DNA from: Corallococcus sp. NCRR
Lineage (GTDB): Bacteria > Myxococcota > Myxococcia > Myxococcales > Myxococcaceae
DNA length: 64,000 nucleotides
Assembly: GCF_026965535.1 (NCBI RefSeq)
Contig: NZ_CP114039.1
Span: 9,221,461-9,285,460, forward strand
Direction: 5' to 3'
Shown: piece after piece, positions 1 to 10,292 of the stretch
Position numbering within the stretch: the stretch's first letter is position 1
Layout: each line of letters begins with the position of its first letter
Translations under genes and position numbers: made by a program
The notes under the pieces: generated by a model
Told to the model about the DNA's origin: nothing
Databases searched by the model: none
What the model saw: only the letters and a program-made list of their open reading frames with translations

Positions 1-3000
1 CAGGCCTTCGTGGCCCCCCGCACGCCGCTGGAGACGGAGGTCGCGGGAGTCTTCGCCGCGCTCCTGCGCCTGCCGCGCGTGGGCGCGCACGACCACTTCT
101 TCGAACGAGGCGGCCACTCGCTCCTGGCGACCCAGGTCACCGCGCGGCTGCGTGACCGGCTCCAGGTGGAGCTGCCGGTGCGGGTCCTGTTCGAGTTCCC
201 CACCGTGGAGGAGCTGGCCGCCCACCTGGCCTCGCTGAAGCCGAAGGCGGACGGAGAGGCATCGCCGCTCGTGCCGCGCCCGCGCGACGAGGTCCCGCCG
301 CTGTCCTCCGCCCAGGCGCGCCTGTGGTTCCTCACCCGGATGGATCCGGACGGCTTCTCGTACAACCTGCCCTGGTTCACGCGCTGGAGCGGGCCGCTGG
401 ATGACGGCGCGCTGGAGCAATGCCTCCAGGCGCTCGTGCGGCGTCACGAGGCGCTGCGCACCACCTTCGTGGAACACCAGGGCCAGCCGGTGCAGCGCAT
501 CGCCCCGGAGCTGCACGTGCCGTTGCGGCGCGAGCGCGTGTCATCGGAGGCGGAGCTCGTGCGACGCGCGGAGGCGGAGGTGCGCCTTCCCTTCGACCTG
601 GCCCAAGGGCCGCTCGTGCGCGCGACGCTGGTGCGCGTGCGGGACGGGGAGCACGCCCTGCTCGTCACCTTCCACCACATCATCTGCGACGGATGGTCGC
701 TGGGCGTGGTGGAGCGGGAGCTGACGGCGCTCTACCGCGAGGCCACCGGCGGCGGCGCGGCGGAGCTCCCGCCCCTGTCCCTCCAGCCCGCGGACTTCGC
801 GCGCTGGCAGCAACGGAACCGGGAAGGCGCGGAGGTGGAGGCACGGCTCGGGTATTGGAAGGCCCGGCTCCAGGACGCACCGGCCTTCCTCGACCTGCCC
901 ACGGACCGGCCACGCCCGGCGGTGCAGACCTTCGAGGGCGCGCACCTGTCCCGGAAGGCGTCGCCCGCGCTGTCGCGGGCCCTGGAGGCGCTGGCGCAGC
1001 AGGAGGGAGCCACCCCCTTCATGCTGCTGCTGGCGGGCTTCCACGCCCTGCTCGCCCGCTACAGCGGCCAGCATGACGTCGTCATCGGCGCGCCCCTCGC
1101 CGGCCGCGAGCGCCAGGAGTTGGAGGGGCTGGTCGGCTTCTTCATCAACACGGTGCCGCTGCGCATCACCGCGTCCCGGGAGGCGAGCTTCCGCGAGCTC
1201 GTGGGCCGCGTCCGCGACCGCACGCTGGAGGCCTTCGCCCACCAGGACATGCCCTTCGAGCAGTTGGTGCGCTCGCTCCAGCCCGAACGCGACCCCAGCC
1301 GCGCGCCGCTGTTCCAGGTGATGTTCGTGCTCCAGAACGCCGGAGGCCCCGCCGCGCGCGCCCTGCCGGACGTGTCCGTGGCGCCGCTGGACGTGGAGAC
1401 GGGGATGGCGAAGTTCGACCTCACCCTCTTCGCCCAGCCGTCCGCCGAAGGCCTGGACTTCGTCTGGGAGTACAACACCGCCCTCTTCGAGGAGGCGACC
1501 GTCGCGCGCATGGCCGGGCACTACACGGGCCTGCTCGCGGCCGCCGTCGCGCGGTTGGAGGAGCCCGTGGGCAGGCTCCCGCTGCTCACCGACGAGGAGC
1601 GCCAGCGGCTGCTGTTCACCTGGAACGACACCCACGCGGATTATCCCCGCGAGGCGTCGCTCCCCTCGCTCGTCGAGGAACAGGCACGGGCAAGGCCCCA
1701 GGCCATCGCGGTGGAGTTCGAGGGCCGCCAGTTGACGTACGCGGAGCTCGACGCGCGCGCGAACCAGCTCGCGCACCACCTGCGCGCGCTGGGCGTGGAC
1801 ATGGGCACGCCGGTGGGCCTGTGCACCGGCCGCTCGCTGGAGATGGTCGTGGCCACGCTGGCCATCCTCAAGGCGGGCGGCGCCTACGTCCCGTTGGATC
1901 CCGCCTACCCCACCGAGCGCCTGCTCTTCATGGCCCGGGACACGCGCCTGCCGGTGCTGCTGGCCCAGCCCGGTCAGGAGGAGAAGCTCGCGGGGCTGGA
2001 GGCGCGCGTGGTGGCGCTGGAGCCGTCGTGGGACGCGTTCTCGCGCGAGTCCACGCGGGCCCCGCGCGTCACCGTGCCCGCGGATGCGCTGGCGTATGTC
2101 ATGTACACGTCCGGCAGCACCGGCCGGCCCAAGGGCGTGTGCATCCCGCACCGGGGCGTGGTGCGGCTGGTGAAGGGGGCGACGTACGCGCGCTTCGGTC
2201 CGGAGGAGGTCCTCCTGCAACTGGCGCCCATCTCCTTCGACGCGTCGACACTGGAGCTGTGGGGCGCGCTCCTGCATGGCGCGAAGCTCGTGGTCTTCCC
2301 TGCGCACGCGCCCTCGCTGGAGGAGCTGGCCGGGGTGCTGGAGCAGCAGGGCATCACCACCCTCTTCCTCACCACGGCCCTCTTCAACCAGATGGCGATG
2401 GTCCAGCCCCGGGCGCTCGCGCGCGTGCGGCAGGTGATGACGGGCGGCGAGGCCATGTCCTCGCTGGCCGCGCGGCAGGTGCGCGAGGCGGGCCGGGACG
2501 TCATCAACGTCTACGGCCCCACGGAGAACACCACCTACTCCACCGCCCACTCGCTGGAGGGCATGCTGGACGACGGACGCCCCGTGCCCATCGGCCGGCC
2601 CATCACGAACACGCAGGCCTACGTGCTGGACGCGCTGGGCGCCCCGGTGCCGGTGGGCGTGGCGGGCGAGCTGTACCTGGGAGGCGAGGGCCTCGCGTGG
2701 GGCTATATGCACCAGCCCGCGCAGACCGCGGAGCGCTTCGTGCCGCATCCGTTCAGCACGACGCCGGGCGCGCGGCTGTACCGCACGGGAGACCGGGTGC
2801 GGTGGCGGCCGGAGGGCGTCCTCGACTTCCTGGGCCGGACCGACTCGCAGGTGAAGGTGCGCGGCTTCCGCATCGAGCCAGGGGAGATTGAATCCGCGCT
2901 CAAGGACTCACCAGGCGTGGAGGACGCGGGCGTCGTCGTGCGCGAGGACGTCCCCGGAGACAAGCGGCTCGTGGCCTACGTCACCGGCGCGCGCGTGGAC

Positions 3001-6000
3001 ACGGGCGACCTGCGCGCCCAGATGGCCGCGCGGCTGCCCGCGCACATGGTGCCCTCCGCGTTCGTGAAGCTGGAGCGGCTGCCGCTGACTCCATCAGGGA
3101 AGGTGGACCGCAAGGCCCTGCCCGCGCCGGACACGCGGTCGGGCCCGGACGCCTACGTGGCGCCGCGCGAGGGCTGGGAGACGCTGGTGGCGGAGCTGTG
3201 GGCGCCGCTCCTGGGCGTGCCCCGCGTGGGAGCGCACGACCACTTCTTCGAGCTGGGCGGACACTCGCTCCTCGCCACGCGCGTGGTGTCGCGGCTGCGG
3301 GACGTGCTCCAGCGGGACGTGCCCCTGCGCCTGCTCCTGGAGTCGCCCACGGTGTCCGGGTTCGCGGAGCGGCTGGAGGCCCTGCGCAAGGGAGACAGCG
3401 GCCCGCCAGTGCCGCCCATCGTCGCGGGGGGGCGGGACAAGCCGCGGCCCCTGTCCTTCGCGCAGCAGCGCCTGTGGTTCCTCGCGCGGTTGGATCCACG
3501 GGGGAGCGCGTACAACGTGCCCTTCTTCTTCCACCTCGACGGCCCGCTGGACGTCCCGGCGCTGGAGGGCGCGCTGGATGCGCTCATCCAACGGCACGAG
3601 TCCCTGAGGACCACGTTCAGCGACGCCGAGGGCCACCCGGTGCAGCACGTCGCGGAGCACCGTCCGTTCACGCTCGCGCTCGAGTCCCTGGACGGGGACG
3701 CGCTGCTGCGCTCGCGCGCGGAGGCGGAGGTGAAGAAGCCCTTCGACCTGGAGCGCGGACCGCTGGTGCGCGCCACGCTGGTGCGCACGGCGCCGGAGCG
3801 GCACACGCTGCTGCTCGCCATGCACCACATCGTGTGTGACTTCTGGTCCATCGACATCCTGGTGCGCGAGCTGAAGGCCCTCTACACGGCACGCCACCAG
3901 GGCGAGGCGCTGACCCTGCCGCCCCTGCCCGTGCAGTACGCGGACTTCGCCGGGTGGCAGCGCCAGGTGATGGCGGGCGAGCCGCTGGAGGCCCAGCGCG
4001 CGTGGTGGATGCAGCACCTGGAGGGAGCGCCGCCGACGCTGGAGCTGCCCACCGACAGGCCCCGGCCCCCGGTGCAGACCTGGCAGGGCCTCCAGCTTCC
4101 GCGCCCCCTGCCCGCCTCCATCCCCGCCGCCGTGCAGTCCCTGGCGCGCGACGCGGGCGTCACGCCCTTCATGTTGCTGCTGGCGGGCTTCCACGCGCTG
4201 CTCGCGCGGCACAGCGGACAGGACGACGTCGTCATCGGCACGCCCATCGCGGGGCGCGGCCAGCGCGAGGTGGAGAACCTCATCGGCTTCTTCACCAACA
4301 CGCTGGCCCTGCGCGTGGATGCCTCAGGCGCGGAGAGCTTCCGCGCGCTGCTGGGCCGCGTGCGCGAGGCGTGCCTGGGCGCCTATGCCCACCAGGACAT
4401 GCCGTTCGAACAGCTCGTGGACGCGCTGGTCCCCACGCGGGACCTGGCCCGCTCGCCGCTGTTCCAGGTCATGTTCGTCTTCCAGAACGGGGGCGCGCCC
4501 TGGGAGCTGCCCGGCGTCCGCGTGAGCGCCCTGACCTTCGAGCCAGGGATGGCGAAGTTCGACCTCACCCTCTTCGTGCGTGAGGCGCCGGAGGGCTGGT
4601 CCACCCTCTGGGAGTACAACACCGCGCTCTTCGACGAGGCCACGGTGGCGCGATTCGCGGACCACTACACGCGGCTGCTCGAAGGCGCGCTCGCGGCGCC
4701 GGACGCGCCCCTGGGCACGCTGCCCCTGCTCGCGGACGCGGAGCGGCGTCAGCTCGCGGCGTGGGCACACCAGCCGGAATCCTTCCCCGCCGTGCCGGGC
4801 ATCCACGCGTTCTTCGAGGCCACCGCCTCGCGGACGCCTGACGCCATCGCGGTGCGCTTCGGAGGCGAGTCCCTCACCTACGGGGAGCTGGAGCGCAGAG
4901 CGAACCAGCTCGCGCACCACCTGCGCGGCCTGGGCGTGGGGACGGACGTCCGCGTGGGCATCCACCTGCGGCGCTCGCTGGAGCTGCCCGTGGCGGTGCT
5001 GGGCACGCTCAAGGCGGGAGGCGCCTACGTCCCCCTGGATCCGGCCTATCCGCCGGAGCGGCTCACCGCGATGCTCCAGGCCTCGGGCGCGGCGGTGCTG
5101 CTCACCTCGCGCGAGCTGCGCGAGGTGCTGGGCGCCAGCGAGGCACGGGTGCTGGAGCTCGACGCGCGGGCGGAGGCCCTGGCCCGGGAACCCGGCACGC
5201 GGCCCGACGCCCGGGGCACCGCGCAGGCGCTCGCCTACGTCATCTTCACCTCAGGCTCCACGGGGACGCCCAAGGGCATCGCGATGCACCACGAGGCGCT
5301 GGTGAACCTGCTGCACTGGCAGTTGGGGGACTCGGTGGCGCCCGGGGCCCGCACGCTCCAGTTCTCCGCGCTGAGCTTCGACGTGTCGTTCCAGGAGCTC
5401 TTCGCGACCTGGGCCGCGGGCGGTGAGCTGGTGCTGCTCACCGACGAGGTCCGCCGCGACGCCAGCCAACTGCTGGCCCTGCTGGAGGGCGCGGGCATCG
5501 AGCGGTTCTTCATGCCCTTCGTCGCGCTCCAGAACCTGGCGGAGGTGGCCGAGCGTGAAGGCACCTTCCCCACGCGCGTCCGGGAGATCATGGTCGCGGG
5601 CGAGCAGTTGCGCATGACTCCGGCGATCCGTCGCTTCATGAAGCGCACGGGCGCGGTGCTGCACAACCACTACGGCCCGTCCGAAGCCCACGCGGTGACG
5701 TCGCTGTCGCTGAAGGGAGACCCGGACACCTGGCCTGCCCTGCCCTCCATTGGCCACCCCCTGCTCAACGTGCCCGTGTACGTGCTGGACGCGAACCTCC
5801 AGCCCGTGCCCCGGGGCGTCACGGGCGAGCTGTACGTGGGCGGCGTCCAGGTCTGCCGCGGCTACCTGAACCAGCCCGGCCTCACCGCCGACCGCTTCAT
5901 CCCGGATCCGCTCGGCGCCACGCCCGGAGGCCGGCTGTACCGCACGGGCGACTGGGCGCGGCATCTTCCGGACGGCACGCTGGAGTACCTGGGCCGGCGC

Positions 6001-7347
6001 GACGCGCAGCTCAAGGTGCGCGGCTTCCGCATCGAGCTGGGAGAGATTGAAGCAGCGCTGGCGCAGCACCCGTCGGTGCGCGACTGCGTCGTCGACGCGA
6101 GGGATGACGGCAGCGGCCAGAAGCGGCTGGTGGGCTGGGTGGTGGCCGCCGGAGGGAAGCCGCTCGACACCGGCGCGCTGCGGAGCTTCCTCCAGCAGCG
6201 GCTGCCGGAATACATGGTGCCCGCGCGCTGGGTCGCGATGGAGCGCTTGCCGCTGACGCCCTCGGGCAAGGTGAACCGCAAGGCGCTGCCCGCGCCGGAG
6301 GCAGGCCGCGAGCCCACGCGAGCCGTGGTGGGTCCCCGCACGCCCCTGGAGCTCCAGCTCGTGCGCATCTGGGAGGAGGTGCTGGGCGTGCAGCCCATTG
6401 GAGTGCACGACAACTTCTTCGAGCTGGGCGGCCACTCGCTGCTGACGCTGCGCGTGCAGTCGGCCATCCACGCGCGGCTGGGCCGGACGCTGCCGGTGGC
6501 GGCGCTCTTCCAGAACGCCACCGTGGAGCACCTCGCGAGCACGCTCCGGGACGCCACGCCCTGGACACCGTTGGTCGCGCTCCAGAAGGGCAAGGAGGGC
6601 GTGCGTCCCTTCTTCTGCGTCCATGCCGTGGGCGGCAGCGTCATCCCCTACGCGGAGCTGGCCCGGGCGCTGGGACCGGAGCAGCCGTTCTACGGGCTCC
6701 AGGCCCGGGGCCTGGACGGTGAGGCACCGCCGTGTGAATCCATCGCGGAGATGGCGGCCCTGTACGTGCGCGCGGTGCGCGAGGTCCAACCCCACGGCCC
6801 CTACCTGCTGGGCGGCTGGTCGCTGGGAGGCAGCGTCGCGTGGGACATGGCCCACCAACTGCGTCGCGAAGGAGAGACCGTGGCGCTGCTCGCGCTGCTC
6901 GACGCGTCCGCGAGCCTGCACTTCGGCAACCCGGACGACCGGGAAGCGAAGGCGCGGCTGAGCGCGCACTTCCTGGAGGACCTGTTGCGCGCCTCGGGAC
7001 AGCCGCTGCCGCCGAACGAAGGCCTCTCCTCCAGCCGGTGGAGGGAGGTCCTGGAAGAGGCCAGCCGGCCCCTGTTCGCGGCGGAGCAGTCGTTGCACCT
7101 GCTGCGTCACGCGTTCGAGGTCCACCTGAACGCGGGCTGGGTCTACGTCCCGCCTCCGGCCAGCGGCCCCTTCACGAGCTTCGAAGCGGAGGCCTCCCGC
7201 TGGGACCACGGCTGGGCTGCCTATGCGCCCGGCGGACTGGACGCGCACACGGTGCCCGGAGACCACTACTCCTTCCTCAAGCCCCCGCACCTCCACGTGC
7301 TGGCCGCCAGGCTGCGCGACGCGCTCGCGAAGGCCCGGGAGCCCTGA
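1..7347 (+). CDS. Nonribosomal peptide synthetase, C-terminal two modules with thioesterase (5' end outside window)
   Basis: The frame is open from base 1 with no start, so this is the end of a longer synthetase. Domain order, with residues counted from base 10: carrier (GGHSLL near 34), condensation (HHIICDG near 222), adenylation (YTSGSTGRPKG near 699), carrier (near 1081), condensation (HHIVCDF near 1272), adenylation (FTSGSTGTPKG near 1746), carrier (near 2137), thioesterase (GWSLGG near 2268, His in GDHYSF near 2417). It therefore adds the last two residues and releases the peptide. Aligning by eye to GrsA gives substrate codes D-A-L-F-M-G-V-T-Y-K for the first adenylation domain and D-V-Q-F-M-A-H-A-V-K for the second. 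The second resembles proline-type codes (inference); the first I cannot assign. There is no epimerase or methyltransferase domain. The stop lies 6 bases from a convergent gene. Confidence 0.97.
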   Translation, partial: QAFVAPRTPLETEVAGVFAALLRLPRVGAHDHFFERGGHSLLATQVTARLRDRLQVELPVRVLFEFPTVEELAAHLASLKPKADGEASPLVPRPRDEVPPLSSAQARLWFLTRMDPDGFSYNLPWFTRWSGPLDDGALEQCLQALVRRHEALRTTFVEHQGQPVQRIAPELHVPLRRERVSSEAELVRRAEAEVRLPFDLAQGPLVRATLVRVRDGEHALLVTFHHIICDGWSLGVVERELTALYREATGGGAAELPPLSLQPADFARWQQRNREGAEVEARLGYWKARLQDAPAFLDLPTDRPRPAVQTFEGAHLSRKASPALSRALEALAQQEGATPFMLLLAGFHALLARYSGQHDVVIGAPLAGRERQELEGLVGFFINTVPLRITASREASFRELVGRVRDRTLEAFAHQDMPFEQLVRSLQPERDPSRAPLFQVMFVLQNAGGPAARALPDVSVAPLDVETGMAKFDLTLFAQPSAEGLDFVWEYNTALFEEATVARMAGHYTGLLAAAVARLEEPVGRLPLLTDEERQRLLFTWNDTHADYPREASLPSLVEEQARARPQAIAVEFEGRQLTYAELDARANQLAHHLRALGVDMGTPVGLCTGRSLEMVVATLAILKAGGAYVPLDPAYPTERLLFMARDTRLPVLLAQPGQEEKLAGLEARVVALEPSWDAFSRESTRAPRVTVPADALAYVMYTSGSTGRPKGVCIPHRGVVRLVKGATYARFGPEEVLLQLAPISFDASTLELWGALLHGAKLVVFPAHAPSLEELAGVLEQQGITTLFLTTALFNQMAMVQPRALARVRQVMTGGEAMSSLAARQVREAGRDVINVYGPTENTTYSTAHSLEGMLDDGRPVPIGRPITNTQAYVLDALGAPVPVGVAGELYLGGEGLAWGYMHQPAQTAERFVPHPFSTTPGARLYRTGDRVRWRPEGVLDFLGRTDSQVKVRGFRIEPGEIESALKDSPGVEDAGVVVREDVPGDKRLVAYVTGARVDTGDLRAQMAARLPAHMVPSAFVKLERLPLTPSGKVDRKALPAPDTRSGPDAYVAPREGWETLVAELWAPLLGVPRVGAHDHFFELGGHSLLATRVVSRLRDVLQRDVPLRLLLESPTVSGFAERLEALRKGDSGPPVPPIVAGGRDKPRPLSFAQQRLWFLARLDPRGSAYNVPFFFHLDGPLDVPALEGALDALIQRHESLRTTFSDAEGHPVQHVAEHRPFTLALESLDGDALLRSRAEAEVKKPFDLERGPLVRATLVRTAPERHTLLLAMHHIVCDFWSIDILVRELKALYTARHQGEALTLPPLPVQYADFAGWQRQVMAGEPLEAQRAWWMQHLEGAPPTLELPTDRPRPPVQTWQGLQLPRPLPASIPAAVQSLARDAGVTPFMLLLAGFHALLARHSGQDDVVIGTPIAGRGQREVENLIGFFTNTLALRVDASGAESFRALLGRVREACLGAYAHQDMPFEQLVDALVPTRDLARSPLFQVMFVFQNGGAPWELPGVRVSALTFEPGMAKFDLTLFVREAPEGWSTLWEYNTALFDEATVARFADHYTRLLEGALAAPDAPLGTLPLLADAERRQLAAWAHQPESFPAVPGIHAFFEATASRTPDAIAVRFGGESLTYGELERRANQLAHHLRGLGVGTDVRVGIHLRRSLELPVAVLGTLKAGGAYVPLDPAYPPERLTAMLQASGAAVLLTSRELREVLGASEARVLELDARAEALAREPGTRPDARGTAQALAYVIFTSGSTGTPKGIAMHHEALVNLLHWQLGDSVAPGARTLQFSALSFDVSFQELFATWAAGGELVLLTDEVRRDASQLLALLEGAGIERFFMPFVALQNLAEVAEREGTFPTRVREIMVAGEQLRMTPAIRRFMKRTGAVLHNHYGPSEAHAVTSLSLKGDPDTWPALPSIGHPLLNVPVYVLDANLQPVPRGVTGELYVGGVQVCRGYLNQPGLTADRFIPDPLGATPGGRLYRTGDWARHLPDGTLEYLGRRDAQLKVRGFRIELGEIEAALAQHPSVRDCVVDARDDGSGQKRLVGWVVAAGGKPLDTGALRSFLQQRLPEYMVPARWVAMERLPLTPSGKVNRKALPAPEAGREPTRAVVGPRTPLELQLVRIWEEVLGVQPIGVHDNFFELGGHSLLTLRVQSAIHARLGRTLPVAALFQNATVEHLASTLRDATPWTPLVALQKGKEGVRPFFCVHAVGGSVIPYAELARALGPEQPFYGLQARGLDGEAPPCESIAEMAALYVRAVREVQPHGPYLLGGWSLGGSVAWDMAHQLRREGETVALLALLDASASLHFGNPDDREAKARLSAHFLEDLLRASGQPLPPNEGLSSSRWREVLEEASRPLFAAEQSLHLLRHAFEVHLNAGWVYVPPPASGPFTSFEAEASRWDHGWAAYAPGGLDAHTVPGDHYSFLKPPHLHVLAARLRDALAKAREP

Positions 7348-7353
7348 CGGGCG

Positions 7354-8688
7354 TCACTTCGCGGCGCGAGAGGGGCCGTGGACGGAGATGTACCAGCCGG
7401 GGGGATTGGTGGGGACGGTCGCCTCCGCGCCTGGCGTCTGGCGGGTCTCGCGGATGATCCGGGCGCTCGTCGCCCAGTCGCGCTCGGTGCCCCACGGTTC
7501 GAAGGTCCAGCGAGGAAAGGCCAGCACCACCACGCAGACGCACAACCCCGCGGCGAAGATGGCCCGGAACCGCGCCAGCGCCGCCGCCCAGAGGACGACG
7601 CCCGCCGGGAGCGCGAACAGCATGTAGCGGGCGTCCATGACGCCCGGCTCCCGGAGCGCGCCAAACGTGGGGAACTCCGCCGCGCCGGGGCGCACGTACC
7701 AGGTGAGCGGAATCAACAGGAAGACGCACGCGCAGGCGGCCAGCATCAGCGCACGCGGACGCGCGGGCACCCGGCGCAGGCCCAGGACGAGCACGACGGC
7801 GAACCCGGCCGTGACCGCGATCCGCACCCCCAGCGGACGGCGGAAATAGGACATCGTCCCCCCATCGCCCAGCACCGGGTGCAGCACGTACCGGTCGTTG
7901 AAGGTGGTCCAGAGGTGCTCCGCCATGCGGGAGAGCGGCCAGGAGGCGAAGTCCGCCACGGGCATGCCGGACTGATAGAGCAACGCGTTCATCGCGGCCG
8001 GCACGGTCAGCGCCACCACCGCCAGGGCCTCCCCCACCGCTTCGCGCAGGGGCCGGCCGTCGCGCCACCGCATCCACCCGCGCAGCAGGAAGGCCGGCGC
8101 CAGCAACACGGCCTCACCCGCGCTCGTGGCCGCCGCGAGCACCACCAGCACTTCCGCGAAGCCCAGCGGGCGGTCCAGGTCCTGGAGCGCCACCAGCATG
8201 ACTCCGTAGAAGAGGACGGAGTGGAGGTTGGCGACGTTGCCCGTCACCTCCCAGGTCCCCGGCAGGAAGCAGAACGCCACGGCGACAAGGACGCGGACCC
8301 CGTCATGGGACACCAGCCCGCGGTGGCACGGCTTCGCGATGAGCGCGAACACCGCCGCGTTGAGCGCCAGGGTGACGCTCGTCAGCGCCACGGCGTACGT
8401 CTCGATGGGCAGCAGCGACAGCACCCAGGTGACCAGCCGAGGGACGACATGCAGATAGCCCGCGTAGGGCATGAAGGTGGCGCCCAGACCGTGCTCGAAC
8501 GCCTCCCCCAGGAACGTCCGTCCGTCCTCCGCCCAGAGGTGTGCCTGGGCGAGCCGCTCGTGCGAGCGCAACAGCAGCATCGCGAAGCACACCCCGAACG
8601 CCGTCGCATACGGGGCGCGCAGTCGCTCCCATCCCAGATCGATGGGACGGCGCAGCAGGCGTCCCCACGGTGACAATGAATCAGGCAT
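7354..8688 (-). CDS. Polytopic membrane protein, unknown function (GT-C-like topology)
   Basis: A 444-residue protein with about ten hydrophobic segments spread over its length, for example residues 28-42, 78-95, 104-120 and several in the C-terminal half. A loop near residues 50-60 contains AEDGRTFL, an acidic motif placed like the first luminal loop of GT-C glycosyltransferases. This is a resemblance, not a family match I can prove. The ATG at 8688 is preceded by a GAGG stretch. It is convergent with the peptide synthetase, with only 6 bases between them, and probably monocistronic. Confidence 0.85.
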   Translation of the reverse strand: MPDSLSPWGRLLRRPIDLGWERLRAPYATAFGVCFAMLLLRSHERLAQAHLWAEDGRTFLGEAFEHGLGATFMPYAGYLHVVPRLVTWVLSLLPIETYAVALTSVTLALNAAVFALIAKPCHRGLVSHDGVRVLVAVAFCFLPGTWEVTGNVANLHSVLFYGVMLVALQDLDRPLGFAEVLVVLAAATSAGEAVLLAPAFLLRGWMRWRDGRPLREAVGEALAVVALTVPAAMNALLYQSGMPVADFASWPLSRMAEHLWTTFNDRYVLHPVLGDGGTMSYFRRPLGVRIAVTAGFAVVLVLGLRRVPARPRALMLAACACVFLLIPLTWYVRPGAAEFPTFGALREPGVMDARYMLFALPAGVVLWAAALARFRAIFAAGLCVCVVVLAFPRWTFEPWGTERDWATSARIIRETRQTPGAEATVPTNPPGWYISVHGPSRAAK

Positions 8689-8738
8689 CGCCTCTGCCCC
8701 TACACCATCCGTGTCACTTCTAGAATCCCCCCCAGGTA

Positions 8739-8775
8739 GGATGGCGGGGCCCGCCTGGCGCGGAGCCCGCCATCC
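8739..8775 (-). terminator. Hairpin after the chitinase gene
   Basis: Ten-base perfect inverted repeat GGATGGCGGG (8739-8748) / CCCGCCATCC (8766-8775) with a GC-rich loop. It starts 9 bases past the chitinase stop on the minus strand. No U-tract follows, so it could also be an mRNA-stabilising hairpin. Confidence 0.5.
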
Positions 8776-8784
8776 GCGAAGGGG

Positions 8785-10206
8785 CTACAGCGCTTCCAGC
8801 CGGAACTGCTGACACGCATTGTTGAACCAGGTCCACTGCTGGAGCGGCGTGCCGTCACCACTGCCCTGCTGGCAGCCCGTCACGTCCAGCACCTTGCCGC
8901 TGTGGCGCGCCTCCAGCCGGAAGTAGCCATTGCCCAGGTCCACCGGCTTGAACTGCTGGTTCGCCCCGCCGCCGTAGGACCACTGCTGGAGCCCCGCGCC
9001 GTCCGCCGTGCTCGCGTCCCGCACGTCCAGCGCCTTGCCGCTGTAGCGCGACACGAAGCGGTAGTAGCCGCTGTCCGTCGCCTCCATCGACCACTGCTGG
9101 CTCGCGCCCGTGTGGCAGGTCCACTGGTGGAGGGTGGCGCCGTCCGCCGTGCTGGGGCCGTTGATGTCCACGCACCGGCCGGAGGCCTTGTTCACCAGCC
9201 GGTACGCGCCCGTGCCGCCGCCCGTGCCCTGCGCCACGGAGTAGATGGCGTTGAGCAGCGACGTGCTCCCGGACGTGTCCTGGGACAGCTCCCAGATCAT
9301 CACGCCGCCGTTCTGCTTCCCCAGCTGCGTCTTCGCCTGAATGGTCGCGATGCCGTTGTAATAGACGTCCCCCACGTTGTCCTTGTAGGGCGCCTGCGAA
9401 TCGCGGGCGACGAGCTCCGAATAGGCCACGTAGCTGGACGGCGAGCGCCCGTAGAACGGCACGCCCAGCACCGCCTTGGACGCCGGCAGCCCGCGCCCCT
9501 TCCAGTAGTTCAGCGACTGGACCGCCAGGTCATACGTCGAATGCGGCTGCCCGCCGTCGTACGCCATGATGTTGAGGAAATCGACGTCGTTGAAGACAGA
9601 CGCCTGCACGCCGCCGCCCGTGTAGCCATTGGCCACCACCGCCGCCGTGAGCAGCTTGCCCCGGCTGTGCATGGCCGTGCCCAGCTCGCGCATCAGCGCC
9701 GCGTAGTTGTTCCCCGACGTGCCGGGGTCCGGGTACTCCCAGTCGATGTCCACGCCATCCAGCCCGGCCGCGTTGACGAAGTTCACCACCGTGTTCACGA
9801 ACGCCGTGCGCGTGCTCGCGTTGGCGGCCATCTGCTCGAAGCCGCTGTCGTTGCCGTCGTTCCAGCCGCCGACGGCGATGAGCACCTTCACGCCCTGCGC
9901 ATGCGCCTGCGTCACCAGCGAGCGCAGCCGCGCGTCGGAGCTGCTCACCCCCGTGAGCCCGCCGGACGCCGTGGGCAGCGCGAACGCGTAGTTGATGTGA
10001 GACAGCTTCGAGTACTGCAACGCGTTCACGTCCCCCGCCCACGTCGGCAGGTAGCCCACCACCCGCGTCGACAGCGCGGCGGACTCCACCTTCCCCACCG
10101 GCTCCCCGGCGGCAGGGGCGTCCTCCGGGCCCGAGCAGCCGCCCAGCGATGCGAGAAACACGGCGCCCAGCGCCCACGTCCGGAACGGCGTCGAGGTACG
10201 AGACAC
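8785..10206 (-). CDS. Secreted GH18 chitinase lipoprotein with C-terminal ricin-type lectin domain
   Basis: A 473-residue predicted lipoprotein. The GTG start at 10206 is chosen because AGGAG lies 6 bases upstream; the longer frame from 10254 lacks such a site. The N-terminus is a lipoprotein signal ending in LASLGGC. The catalytic domain carries DGVDIDWEYPDPG, the GH18 DxxDxDxE motif with catalytic Glu, so it should cleave beta-1,4-linked N-acetylglucosamine polymers. The last ~130 residues form a ricin B-like (CBM13) trefoil with QQW/QQF repeats (ASQQWSM, ANQQFKP, ACQQFRL) that likely binds carbohydrate. A role in digesting fungal or prey chitin fits a predatory soil bacterium (inference). 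A hairpin follows the stop. Confidence 0.93.
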   Translation of the reverse strand: MSRTSTPFRTWALGAVFLASLGGCSGPEDAPAAGEPVGKVESAALSTRVVGYLPTWAGDVNALQYSKLSHINYAFALPTASGGLTGVSSSDARLRSLVTQAHAQGVKVLIAVGGWNDGNDSGFEQMAANASTRTAFVNTVVNFVNAAGLDGVDIDWEYPDPGTSGNNYAALMRELGTAMHSRGKLLTAAVVANGYTGGGVQASVFNDVDFLNIMAYDGGQPHSTYDLAVQSLNYWKGRGLPASKAVLGVPFYGRSPSSYVAYSELVARDSQAPYKDNVGDVYYNGIATIQAKTQLGKQNGGVMIWELSQDTSGSTSLLNAIYSVAQGTGGGTGAYRLVNKASGRCVDINGPSTADGATLHQWTCHTGASQQWSMEATDSGYYRFVSRYSGKALDVRDASTADGAGLQQWSYGGGANQQFKPVDLGNGYFRLEARHSGKVLDVTGCQQGSGDGTPLQQWTWFNNACQQFRLEAL

Positions 10207-10292
10207 GGCAGACTCCTGCGAAGGGGTTGAACGGGCTTGACCCGTAAAACCCACTAAGCAGCTTTATCCGGAAGACTCAACGACTCATCCGC

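Noticed and set aside
541-2748. Long antisense frame in the peptide synthetase
   Set aside because: It overlaps clearly recognisable condensation and adenylation domains on the other strand.
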